Assembly: GCF_003319185.1 (NCBI RefSeq)
Contig: NZ_QOHJ01000001.1
Span: 558,001 to 622,000 of the forward strand
Direction: 5' to 3'
Origin: Blastococcus sp. TF02A-30
GTDB taxonomy: Bacteria > Actinomycetota > Actinomycetes > Mycobacteriales > Geodermatophilaceae
Length of the DNA stretch: 64,000 bases
Shown: positions 42,790 through 50,890 of the stretch, one piece after another
How positions within the stretch are numbered: position 1 is the stretch's first letter
Layout: each line of letters starts with the position of its first letter
Translations under genes and position numbers: made by a program
Notes under the pieces: generated by a model
Databases searched by the model: none
Told to the model about the DNA's origin: nothing
What the model saw: the letters and a program-made list of their open reading frames with translations, nothing else

Positions 42790-43961
42790 CCACCGGGCAG
42801 CAGCAGGAGAGCAGGGCCCTGGCGGAGTGGCGTGCGGAGATCCGCGCCTGGCTCGAGGCCAACGTCCCCGAGGGCGGGCTGCCCGACCCGGAGGCGGGCG
42901 CCATCCTGGAGGAGCACCGCGCCTGGGAGCGGACGCTCTTCGAGGCCGGCTACGCGGCGCTGCACTGGCCGGTCGAGTACGGCGGGAAGGGCGCCGACCT
43001 CGACGCCCGCATCGTGTTCCAGGAGGAGTACGAGCGCGCCGGCGCGCCGCTGCGCATGAACCTCGGTGGGCTCATGCTGGCCGGCCCGACGATCATGAAG
43101 TACGGCACGCTGGAGCAGAAGGAGTTCTGGCTGCCGGCCATCCTGCGCTGCGACCACCTCTGGTGCCAGGGCTTCAGCGAGCCCGGGGCGGGCAGCGACC
43201 TGGCCGGCCTGCGCACCTCCGCGGTGGTCGACGGGGAGGACCTGGTCGTCAACGGCCAGAAGATCTGGACCTCCGGTGGCCTGCACGCCGACTGGATGTT
43301 CGCGATGGTGCGCACCGGTGACCCGCAGTCGGGCCACCGCGGCATCACCTACGTGATGATCGACATGCGCACCCCCGGCATCGACGTCCGGCCGATCACG
43401 CAGATCAACCGGCAGACCGGCTTCTGCGAGGTCTTCTTCACCGACGTCCGGGTGCCTCTCGCCAACGTCATGGGAGAGCTGGACGGCGGCTGGCAGGTCG
43501 CGATGGAGGCGCTGGCGCACGAGCGCGGAGCCGGCCGCCGAACGTACGTGACGTTCCTCAACGACCTCGCGCAGATCCGCCGGTTCGTGACCGCGCTGGG
43601 CCAGGAGGACGACACCGCGGTCCGCGAGGACCTCGGCCGGCTGCTCACGGCGGTGACGGTGTACCGGCACCACGTCGGCCGGACCGTCGCGGACGCCATG
43701 CGCGGTCACGTCGGACCGGAGGCCAGCTACAACAAGCTGTACTGGTCGGAGATGAACGCGCAGATCCACGAGGTCGGGATGCGCGTGCTGGCCGGCCGGG
43801 CCGAGCTGCAGGACGACGAGAAGTCGCTGCCGGGGGCCGAGAAGTGGCAGGACGCCTACTGGTTCTCCCGTGCCCCCCGGATCTTCGCCGGGACCAACCA
43901 GATCCAGAAGAACATCATCTCCGAGCGGGTGCTCGGCCTGCCCAAGGAGCCGCGTCGATGA
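42786..43961 (+). CDS. Acyl-CoA dehydrogenase, subunit 1 of a pair
   Basis: A 391-aa acyl-CoA dehydrogenase with GGKGADLDARIVFQEEYERAGAP, CQGFSEPGAGSDLAGLRT, NGQKIWTSGGLHADWMFAMVR and the C-terminal RIFAGTNQIQKNIISERVLGLP. The usual Glu of the EGT motif is Ala (FAGT), as in several actinobacterial acyl-CoA dehydrogenases working with a second subunit or using a base elsewhere. ATG 42786 is coupled to the synthetase stop, and its stop to the next dehydrogenase (ATGA), favouring a heteromeric enzyme. Substrate unknown. Confidence 0.92.
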   Translation: MTTGQQQESRALAEWRAEIRAWLEANVPEGGLPDPEAGAILEEHRAWERTLFEAGYAALHWPVEYGGKGADLDARIVFQEEYERAGAPLRMNLGGLMLAGPTIMKYGTLEQKEFWLPAILRCDHLWCQGFSEPGAGSDLAGLRTSAVVDGEDLVVNGQKIWTSGGLHADWMFAMVRTGDPQSGHRGITYVMIDMRTPGIDVRPITQINRQTGFCEVFFTDVRVPLANVMGELDGGWQVAMEALAHERGAGRRTYVTFLNDLAQIRRFVTALGQEDDTAVREDLGRLLTAVTVYRHHVGRTVADAMRGHVGPEASYNKLYWSEMNAQIHEVGMRVLAGRAELQDDEKSLPGAEKWQDAYWFSRAPRIFAGTNQIQKNIISERVLGLPKEPRR

Positions 43962-45007
43962 CGTACGCCTTCACCCCCGAGCAGGAGGACCTGCGGCGCA
44001 CCGCACGGGACCTGTTCGCCCGCACCTGCACCGCCGCCGACGTGCGCGCCGCCTGGGAGCCCGGCGCCGAGCAGGACCGTTCCCGGTGGCGGCGGATGGC
44101 CGATCTCGGCTTCCTCGCGGCGAACGTGCCCACCGCCTTCGACGGGATGGGGCTCGGGGACGCCGAGCTGACCGTGCTGTTGGAGGAGGCGGGCTACGCA
44201 GCCCTCCCCGAACCCCTCCTCGAGACGGCGGCCGTCGTCGTCCCGGTGCTGCGCGAGCACGGGTCTGCCGAGCAGCGGGCGCGCTGGCTCCCCCGGATCG
44301 CGGCGGGCGAGGTGCTGGCCACCGCGCAACTGCTCGACGCGCCCGTGGCGCCGTACGGGACGGTCGCCGACCTGGCGCTGCTGGAGCTCGAGGACGGTCT
44401 GCACCTCGTGCCCGCCGAGCGGCTGACCCGTGAGCAGGCGCCCTCCATGGACGGCGCCCGGCACACAGCGGCTCTCCGGGCGGTGCCCGATCCCGCGACC
44501 CGGCTGCCCGGCGCCGCCCTGGCCGAGGCCCGTGCTCGCGGCGCGGCCGCGGCGGCCGCCGTGCTCAACGGGGTGAGCCGCCGGCTGCTCGACATGGCCG
44601 TCGCCTACGCCAAGGAGCGGGAGCAGTTCGGCCGGCCGATCGGGTCGTTCCAGGCGGTCAAGCACATGCTCGCCGAGGTGGCCCTCGAGGTCGAGACGTC
44701 CCGGCCGGCTGCCTGGTACGCGCTCTCCACGTGGGCCGAGGGGCGGCCGGACGCCGTCCTGGCCAGCAGCGCCGCCAAGGCCGCGGCCACCGCCGCCGCC
44801 GTGACGGCGAGCTACCACACGCTGCAGGTGCACGGCGGCATCGGTTTCACCTGGGAGCACGACCTGCACCTGTGGCTCAAGCGCGGCAAAGCGCTCGAGG
44901 GGGCCTACGGCTCGCTCCGCCACCACCACCGCCTCCTCGGCGACGCCGTCATCTCCAGCCCCGATCTCATGGCCACCTTCGGGCCGACCCTGAGCACCGC
45001 GTCCTGA
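43958..45007 (+). CDS. Acyl-CoA dehydrogenase, subunit 2 of a pair
   Basis: A 349-aa, shorter and more divergent acyl-CoA dehydrogenase. It opens with YAFTPEQEDLRRTARDLFAR, has a degraded FAD/substrate middle domain (VLATAQLLDAPVAPYG), and keeps the C-terminal helical domain KEREQFGRPIGSFQAVKHMLAEVALEVE and LQVHGGIGFTWEHDLHLWLKR. Such FadE pairs form alpha2beta2 enzymes in steroid side-chain catabolism of mycobacteria. The coupling to the first subunit supports a similar heteromer; the actual substrate is not predicted. Confidence 0.9.
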   Translation: MTYAFTPEQEDLRRTARDLFARTCTAADVRAAWEPGAEQDRSRWRRMADLGFLAANVPTAFDGMGLGDAELTVLLEEAGYAALPEPLLETAAVVVPVLREHGSAEQRARWLPRIAAGEVLATAQLLDAPVAPYGTVADLALLELEDGLHLVPAERLTREQAPSMDGARHTAALRAVPDPATRLPGAALAEARARGAAAAAAVLNGVSRRLLDMAVAYAKEREQFGRPIGSFQAVKHMLAEVALEVETSRPAAWYALSTWAEGRPDAVLASSAAKAAATAAAVTASYHTLQVHGGIGFTWEHDLHLWLKRGKALEGAYGSLRHHHRLLGDAVISSPDLMATFGPTLSTAS

Positions 45008-45065
45008 TCAGCCCTCCGGCCCCGCATCCTCCGCGAGGCCGTCGCCCACCGAGCAAGGAGCGCCC

Positions 45066-45857
45066 GTGATCGAGTCCACAGAGCAGATCGACGTCTCGTA
45101 CGAGGGCGATGTCGTGATCGTCAGCCTCAACCGCCCGGAGCGGCTCAACGCGATCGCGCCGGAGACCAGCGACCAGCTGCGGCGGACCCTCCTGGCCCTG
45201 GACGACGACGAGGACTCTCGCGTCGCCGTCCTCACCGGCACGGGGCGCGGCTTCTGCTCCGGCGGCGACGTCACGAGCATGTCCGCGCGGCACAAGGTCG
45301 GCGTCGCGCCGAAGAAGGTCTACTCGCAGGGCCGCCACCTGATCAACGCCTTCATGTCGGTCGAGAAGCCGATCATCGCGATGGTCAACGGGCCGGCCGC
45401 GGGCCTGGGCGCCACGCTGGCCCTCTACTGCGACGTGGTGGTCATGGCCGACGAGGCCTCGATCGGTGACCGGCACGTCAACGTCGGCCTCGTGGCAGGT
45501 GACGGCGGGGCGGTGATGTGGCCGCTGCTCGTGGGCCCGCTGCGGGCCAAGGAGCTCATGCTCACCGGCCGCATGCTCAGCGGCCGTGAGGCCGCCGACA
45601 TGGGCCTGGTCAACCGGTCGGTCCCGCTGGCCCGGCTGCGCGAGGAGACCCTGGACCTCGCCCGCGCGATCGCCGCGCTCCCGCCCTACGCCGTCCGCGC
45701 GACCAAGACGTCGGTCAACCGGTACGTCGCCTGGATGACCAATCACGTCCTGGAGACCTCCCTGGCCTGGGAGAAGATCTCGATGATGAGCGAGGACCAC
45801 CAGGAGGCCCTCGCCGCCCGGCGCGAGAAGCGTCCCGGCGTCTACACCGGCCAGTAG
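45066..45857 (+). CDS. Enoyl-CoA hydratase/isomerase (crotonase) 1
   Basis: A 263-aa crotonase-fold protein. It has LNRPERLNAIAPE, the oxyanion loop GRGFCSGGDVTSM and NGPAAGLGATLALYCDVVVMADEASIGD. At the two positions where classical hydratases have catalytic Glu it has Thr (GATLAL) and His (GDRHVNVGL), so the reaction may be an isomerisation, hydrolysis or C-C cleavage rather than simple hydration. The start is GTG 45066 after AAGGAG. Confidence 0.88.
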   Translation: MIESTEQIDVSYEGDVVIVSLNRPERLNAIAPETSDQLRRTLLALDDDEDSRVAVLTGTGRGFCSGGDVTSMSARHKVGVAPKKVYSQGRHLINAFMSVEKPIIAMVNGPAAGLGATLALYCDVVVMADEASIGDRHVNVGLVAGDGGAVMWPLLVGPLRAKELMLTGRMLSGREAADMGLVNRSVPLARLREETLDLARAIAALPPYAVRATKTSVNRYVAWMTNHVLETSLAWEKISMMSEDHQEALAARREKRPGVYTGQ

Positions 45858-45894
45858 CGGACTGCCCCCGTACCCCGACTGCGAGGAGCAGGTG

Positions 45895-46731
45895 ATGACG
45901 GCTGCCCGCAGCGTCTCCGTGACGCGGCCGCTGGAGGGCGTCGCCCTCGTCGAGATGGGCGAGCCCGGCTCGCTCAACCTCTGGGACGCGGATCTCGAGC
46001 TGGGCCTGCTCGGGGCGCTCGACGAGCTCGGCGCCGACCCGGGCACCCGGGCGATCGGCGTGGTCAGCCGGGGCCGGGCGTTCTGCGGCGGCGCCGACCT
46101 CTCCCGGGTGCGCGCCCTGCTCGCCGCCGACCGGGACGCCGAAGAGGTCGTCGCCGACGTGGTCGAGCGGCGCATCACGCGCGCCCTGGACACCCCGACG
46201 CCGGTGGTCGCGGCGATCCACGGCGCCTGCGTCGGCATCGGCCTGGCCCTGGCCCTGACCTGCGACATCCGACTGGCCTCGACCGACGCCCGCTTCCGGA
46301 CCGCGTTCCCGGAACGGGGGCTCATCGCCGAGCACGGCACCTCGTGGCTGCTGCCGCGCGTCGTCGGCCTCGGCGATGCCCTCGACCTGCTGCTCACCAG
46401 CCGCACCGTGCCGGCCGTCGAGGCGCACGCGATGCGGCTGGTCAGCCGGCTGGTCGAACCGGGGGAGCTACGGCCGGCGCTGCTGGAGGTCCTCGGCCGG
46501 ATCGCCGGGACGGTCTCGCCGCGGTCGGCCGCCGTGGTCAAGCGGCAGGTCTACGCCGACCAGGCGCGCGCCGTGGGACCGGCGCTCCGCGCCGCCGCGG
46601 AGGAGATGGCCGGCGCGTTCCGCTCGCCCGACGCAGCGGAGGGCGTGCGGAGCTTCCTGGAGAAGCGACCCGCGCAGTTCCCTCCGCACGCACCGACAGC
46701 TCCGACCGTCGACCAGGAGGACCGGGCATGA
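45895..46731 (+). CDS. Enoyl-CoA hydratase/isomerase (crotonase) 2
   Basis: A 278-aa crotonase with RGRAFCGGADLSRVRALLA, HGACVGIGLALALTCDIRLAST and FRTAFPERGLIAEHGTSWLLPRVVG. This RGLIAEHG-type subgroup is common in actinobacteria; the classical Glu pair is not in its usual positions. I prefer ATG 45895 (GAGGAGC upstream); GTG 45892 is equally open. Coupled to the following SDR by ATGA. It may act on the product of crotonase 1 or of the dehydrogenase pair. Confidence 0.88.
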   Translation: MTAARSVSVTRPLEGVALVEMGEPGSLNLWDADLELGLLGALDELGADPGTRAIGVVSRGRAFCGGADLSRVRALLAADRDAEEVVADVVERRITRALDTPTPVVAAIHGACVGIGLALALTCDIRLASTDARFRTAFPERGLIAEHGTSWLLPRVVGLGDALDLLLTSRTVPAVEAHAMRLVSRLVEPGELRPALLEVLGRIAGTVSPRSAAVVKRQVYADQARAVGPALRAAAEEMAGAFRSPDAAEGVRSFLEKRPAQFPPHAPTAPTVDQEDRA

Positions 46732-47501
46732 CCGAGGCACGTGGGACCGGACGGGTGGCCGTCGTGACCGGCGGCTGCCGCGGCATCGGCCGGGGGATCG
46801 CCCTGCGCCTGGCGCAGGACGGCATGACCGTCGTCGCCTGGGACCTCGCGGACGTGGTCCGCGAGCACGGCGACCTGGAGGAGGTCCCGGTCACCGGCAG
46901 CCTGCGCGTGCGGGCGGTCGACGTGGGCTCGGCCGAGCAGATCGCCGAGGGCGTCGAGCAGGTGGTGGCCGAGCACGGCTCGGTCGACGTGCTCGTCAAC
47001 AACGCGGCGATCTCGCCGAAGGCCGAGGGGGCGCGGGTCCCGCCGCACGAGACGAGCCCGGACGAGTGGGAGCAGGTGGTCCGGGTCAACCTGACCGGCC
47101 CGTTCCTCGCCTGCCGGGCGGTCATCCCGCACATGCAGCGCCGCGGCTGGGGCCGGATCGTCAACATGTCCTCCAAGGCCGGCCGGTCGGGCGCGATGCT
47201 CGCCGGCCTGCCCTACGGCGTCACCAAGACCGGGATCAACGGGCTGACCCGCACGCTGGCGCCGCACGTCGCGCCGATGGGCATCACGGTGAACTCCATC
47301 GCCCCCGGGCGGATCCGGACGCCGATGGCGGCCGGCGTCTCCGACGAGGTCAACGCCCGGCTGGTCGCCGCCACGCCGGTCGGCCGGTTCGGCGAGCCCG
47401 AGGACATCGCGGCGCTCGTGTCCTACCTCTGCCGGGACGAGGCCGGCTTCCTGACCGGCGACACGATCGACATCAACGGCGGTGCCTACATGGCCCCCTA
47501 G
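46728..47501 (+). CDS. Short-chain dehydrogenase/reductase
   Basis: A 257-aa SDR with TGGCRGIG, NNAA (near NNAG position), the catalytic Ser of MSSKAG and YGVTK, and the C-terminal DTIDINGGAYMAP. Coenzyme preference is suggested as NAD by Asp after beta-2 (AWDLAD). A likely 3-hydroxyacyl-CoA-type dehydrogenase step after the crotonases, inferred from order. Confidence 0.9.
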   Translation: MTEARGTGRVAVVTGGCRGIGRGIALRLAQDGMTVVAWDLADVVREHGDLEEVPVTGSLRVRAVDVGSAEQIAEGVEQVVAEHGSVDVLVNNAAISPKAEGARVPPHETSPDEWEQVVRVNLTGPFLACRAVIPHMQRRGWGRIVNMSSKAGRSGAMLAGLPYGVTKTGINGLTRTLAPHVAPMGITVNSIAPGRIRTPMAAGVSDEVNARLVAATPVGRFGEPEDIAALVSYLCRDEAGFLTGDTIDINGGAYMAP

Positions 47502-47554
47502 CGGCGCGGTGGTGCTCGGGCGAGGAACCGGTTCGACGAGAGGGTGGTGGGTGC

Positions 47555-48538
47555 GTGCAGGCGATCGTGTTCGAGGGGGCGGGCGGCAACGAGGTCGTCC
47601 GGGTGGCCGAGCGGGCGGTGCCCGAGCCGGGGCCGGGGGAGGTCCTCGTCCGGGTGCGGCGGGTCGGGCTCAACCCCGCCGACATCGCCCAGCGCGAGGG
47701 CCGCTACCCGCCGCCCGCCGGGGCGCCGGCCGACATCGGCGGGATCGAGGTCTGCGGGACGGTCGAGCGCTGCGGTCCCGGGGTGGTGCGGTGGCGCACC
47801 GGTGACCGGGTCTTCGGCCTGGTCGACGGCGGCGGGTTCGCCGAGCGGGTCGTGGCCGAGGACCGGTGCCTGGCGCCGGTTCCGGACGAGCTGGGCGACG
47901 ACGAGGCCGCGGCGATCCCCGAGGCGTTCATCACCGCGCACGACGCGCTGGCGACCGTCGGCCGGCTCCGGCCCGGCGACCGGGTGCTCGTGAACGGCGC
48001 GAACGGCGGGGTGGGGGCGGCCGCCCTGCAGCTGGTGGCCGCCTTCGGCGGCACCGCCGTCGGCACCAGCCGGTCGGCCACCGGGCTGGAGCACATCCGG
48101 GCGCTGGGCGCCGAGGCGCTGGCCCAGGAGGAGCTGCTCGCGGGGGACGTGGACCGGCTGGGCCGCTTCGACCTGGTGATCGAGCTGGTCGGCGGCCCGA
48201 ACCTGGCCCGGCTGCCGTCGGTCCTGGCACCCCGTGGGCGCATCGTCGTCGTCGGCGTCGCCGCCGGGGACGCCGTCGAGCTGGCGCTGCGGCCCTTCAT
48301 CCGGCTGCGCGCCTCGCTGACCGGCACCAACCTCCGCAACCGGCCGCCGGAGGAGAAGGCGCTCGCGGTGCAGGCCTTCGCCCACGAGGTCGTCCCCCTG
48401 CTGGCCCGGCGGCGGCTGGTCGCCCACGTGGAGGCGTGCTTCCCGCACACGGAGGCGGTGGCGGCGTTCGAGCGGCTGGCGTCCTCGGGCAAGCGGGGCA
48501 AGGTCCTCCTCGGGTTCCCGGACGGCGCCGATGGCTGA
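47555..48538 (+). CDS. Zinc-less medium-chain reductase (quinone oxidoreductase-like) 2
   Basis: A 327-aa MDR starting at GTG 47555 (VQAIVFEGAGGNEVVRVAE). It has NPADIAQREGRYPPPAGAP, the nucleotide loop NGANGGVGAAALQLVAAFGG and the C-terminal HTEAVAAFERLASSGKRGKVLL. The block YPPPxGAPxxxGxExxG resembles quinone oxidoreductase PIG3-like enzymes. It overlaps the next gene by 8 bp. Probable NADPH-dependent reduction of an enoyl or quinone intermediate. Confidence 0.88.
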   Translation: MQAIVFEGAGGNEVVRVAERAVPEPGPGEVLVRVRRVGLNPADIAQREGRYPPPAGAPADIGGIEVCGTVERCGPGVVRWRTGDRVFGLVDGGGFAERVVAEDRCLAPVPDELGDDEAAAIPEAFITAHDALATVGRLRPGDRVLVNGANGGVGAAALQLVAAFGGTAVGTSRSATGLEHIRALGAEALAQEELLAGDVDRLGRFDLVIELVGGPNLARLPSVLAPRGRIVVVGVAAGDAVELALRPFIRLRASLTGTNLRNRPPEEKALAVQAFAHEVVPLLARRRLVAHVEACFPHTEAVAAFERLASSGKRGKVLLGFPDGADG

Positions 48539-49607
48539 GCGGCAGGTGGTCGAGCGGCAGGTCCCCGAGCGCACGGTGCCCGAGCGCACGGTGCCCGAGC
48601 CGGGCGAGGTCGCGCCCGGCGTGTGGAGCCTGCCGCTGCCGTTCCCCAACCCGCTCCGCTACACGCTGGCCTACCTCCTGGAGGCCGGCTCCGGTCTCGT
48701 GCTGGTCGATGCCGGCTGGGACTCCGAGGAGTGCTGGGCCGCGCTCCGGCGGGGGCTGGCGCTGGCCGGGGCCGAGCCGGCCGACCTGGCCGGGGTGGCG
48801 ATCACCCACATCCACCCCGACCACTACGGGCTGGCCGGCCGGCTGCGGGAGCACACCTCGGCCTGGATCGGCATGCACCCGCTGGAGGCCGACCGCATCC
48901 CCTCCGCCGACGAGGAGGTCGCGGCCGTCCTCGAGGAGATGGTGGCCTGGCTGCACGCCGCCGGTGCACCGCCGGACGAGGTGCAGGCGCTGCGCGACCA
49001 CGCGGCGGTCATCGCGGCCACCACGCCCCGGGTGCGCCCCGACCGGCTGCTCCACGACGGCCAGCAGCTGCCCGGCCGCAGCACGACGACCGCCGTCCAC
49101 ACCCCCGGGCACACCCGCGGCCACCTCTGCTTCGTCGACGAGGCGCAGCGGATCGCCTTCACCGGCGACCACGTGCTGCCCCGGGTGACCCCGAACATCT
49201 CGCAGCGGCCCCAGCAGGGGGAGGACCCGCTGGGCCACTACCGCCGCTCGATCGCCAAGCTCCGCGGATCGGGAGCGCTCCTGGGGCTGCCCGGCCACGA
49301 GTGGCCGATCCCGGACCTCGACGGGCGGATCGACGTCCTGGCCGAGCACCACCGCGACCGCCTGGACCAGGTCGAGGCGGTGCTGCGCGGCGGCGCCTCG
49401 ACGGTGTGGGAGGTGGCGACCACCATCTCCTGGTCCCGGTCGTGGGACGAGCTGCGCGGGTTGCAGCGGCGGTCCGCGCTGGGGGAGACGCACAGCCACC
49501 TCGAGCGGCTGGTGCGCGAGGGGCGGGCGCAGGTCCGGCCCGGACCGCCGGACCGGTGGTCGGTCGACGAGGACGCCCGGGCGCACGTCCACGAGCCGGC
49601 GAGGTGA
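48531..49607 (+). CDS. Metallo-beta-lactamase-fold hydrolase with repeat N-terminus
   Basis: A 358-aa MBL-fold protein with the metal motif THIHPDHYG (HxHxDH), a third His in HTPGHTRGHLCF, Asp in FTGDHVLP and the final His in GLPGHEWP. A C-terminal winged-helix-like segment (SHLERLVREGRAQVRP) is typical of the LACTB2/glyoxalase II-like thioesterase group. The N-terminus contains a 5-residue repeat (VPERT twice, then VPEPG) encoded by 15-bp DNA repeats. It could hydrolyse a CoA thioester or lactone in this pathway. Coupled to both neighbours by overlap. Confidence 0.88.
   Translation: MAERQVVERQVPERTVPERTVPEPGEVAPGVWSLPLPFPNPLRYTLAYLLEAGSGLVLVDAGWDSEECWAALRRGLALAGAEPADLAGVAITHIHPDHYGLAGRLREHTSAWIGMHPLEADRIPSADEEVAAVLEEMVAWLHAAGAPPDEVQALRDHAAVIAATTPRVRPDRLLHDGQQLPGRSTTTAVHTPGHTRGHLCFVDEAQRIAFTGDHVLPRVTPNISQRPQQGEDPLGHYRRSIAKLRGSGALLGLPGHEWPIPDLDGRIDVLAEHHRDRLDQVEAVLRGGASTVWEVATTISWSRSWDELRGLQRRSALGETHSHLERLVREGRAQVRPGPPDRWSVDEDARAHVHEPAR
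48561..48605 (+). repeat. 15-bp tandem repeat inside the MBL gene
   Basis: Units TCCCCGAGCGCACGG (48561), TGCCCGAGCGCACGG (48576) and a degenerate third copy at 48591 encode the VPERT repeats. In-frame slippage would alter only the leader of the protein. Confidence 0.8.
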
Positions 49608-50890
49608 GCACCCAGGGCGAACCAGCCGCCGGCCCCGAGCGGGCCGGCTCGCCGCTGCGCACCGGCACCGGCTTCGCCCTGGTCACCGTGGCCACCTTCC
49701 TCATGGTCTCGGGCGTCGCGCTGCTGGCCCCGGGGCTGCCGCAGCTCGCCGACAGCCGGGGTCTCACGGTGGCGGAGTCCGGCTGGGTGCTCAGCGCGTT
49801 CGCCCTGGGTCGGCTGCTCTTCTCCATCCCGGGCGGGCTGCTCGCCGACCGGCTCGGCTTCGCCCGCGCGGCCACGACCGGCTGCCTGCTCACCGTCGGC
49901 GGCGCGGTGGCGGCGGGGCTCGAGCCCCCGCTGTGGGCGCTGCTCTCGGCGCAGATCGTTCAGGGAGCCGGGTCCGCGGTCCACAACACCGCCGCCCTCT
50001 CGTCGATCATCGCCGCGCTGCCCGACGGCCGGATGGCCCGGTTCCTCTCGCTGCACCAGGGCGTCGTCCTGCTGGGGGTGTCGCTGTCGCCGGTGATGGG
50101 TGGCGTGGCGGTCACCGCCTGGGGCGTCACCGGGCCGTTCTGGTTCTACGCGGCGACGGCCGTCGTCTCGCTGCTCCTCTCCCTGGTCGCGATCCTCGTG
50201 CTGCCGGGCCTGGCCCACGCACACCCGTCCGGCGAGGCCGTCCCGCGCCGCGGCCCGCTGTCCCGGCTGATGACGAACCGGTCCTTCGCGGTCAGCCTGT
50301 GCGTGACCTTCGTGCTGTTCTGGATGGTCGCGGGGCTGCGCAACACCGCGGTACCGGTCCTCGCCCGCGACGACCTCGGGTACAGCGCCCTGCTGGTCGG
50401 TCTCCTGCTCGGCGCCGCCGCCGTGGCGAACGGCATCTGCCTGTTCGTCGCCGGCCCGGCCGCGGACCGGTTCGGCCGGCGCCCGGTGCTACTTGCGGGG
50501 ACCGGCGTGCTCTGCGCCGGCCTGGCCGGCCTGGTCGTCGGTTCGGTCGCGGCGACCTGGACCGGCGTGCTCGCGCTCGGGATCGGGATGGGGCTGGCCG
50601 GCGCCGCGCTGCCGGCGATCCTGGCCGACGTCGCCGACCCCAGCATCCGCGGCGTCGCCGTCGGCATCCACCGGACGTCGTCCGGGCTGGGTTTGTTCGT
50701 CGGGCCCGTGACCGTGGGCCTGCTCCTCCAGCACCTCAGCACGGCGACGACGTTCGGCGTGGGGGTCGTCGCCCTGGCCCTCAGCGCGGTCGCCGTCCTC
50801 TTCATCCCCGAGACCCTGGCCCGCGCACCTGCCGGGCCGGTCGTACCGCCCAGCCCCACCCCCACGCACCAACGACAGGGAGTCACCTGA
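49604..50890 (+). CDS. MFS transporter
   Basis: A 428-aa, 12-helix MFS protein: GVALLAPGLPQLADSRGL, motif A GGLLADRLGFARA after helix 2, VQGAGSAVHNTAALSSIIAALP, and the second-half motif PAADRFGRRPVLLAG. GTG 49604 overlaps the MBL stop (GTGA). In this cluster it may import the substrate in parallel with the ABC system or export a by-product. It is followed by the ThDP gene with a one-base overlap. Confidence 0.9.
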   Translation: MSTQGEPAAGPERAGSPLRTGTGFALVTVATFLMVSGVALLAPGLPQLADSRGLTVAESGWVLSAFALGRLLFSIPGGLLADRLGFARAATTGCLLTVGGAVAAGLEPPLWALLSAQIVQGAGSAVHNTAALSSIIAALPDGRMARFLSLHQGVVLLGVSLSPVMGGVAVTAWGVTGPFWFYAATAVVSLLLSLVAILVLPGLAHAHPSGEAVPRRGPLSRLMTNRSFAVSLCVTFVLFWMVAGLRNTAVPVLARDDLGYSALLVGLLLGAAAVANGICLFVAGPAADRFGRRPVLLAGTGVLCAGLAGLVVGSVAATWTGVLALGIGMGLAGAALPAILADVADPSIRGVAVGIHRTSSGLGLFVGPVTVGLLLQHLSTATTFGVGVVALALSAVAVLFIPETLARAPAGPVVPPSPTPTHQRQGVT

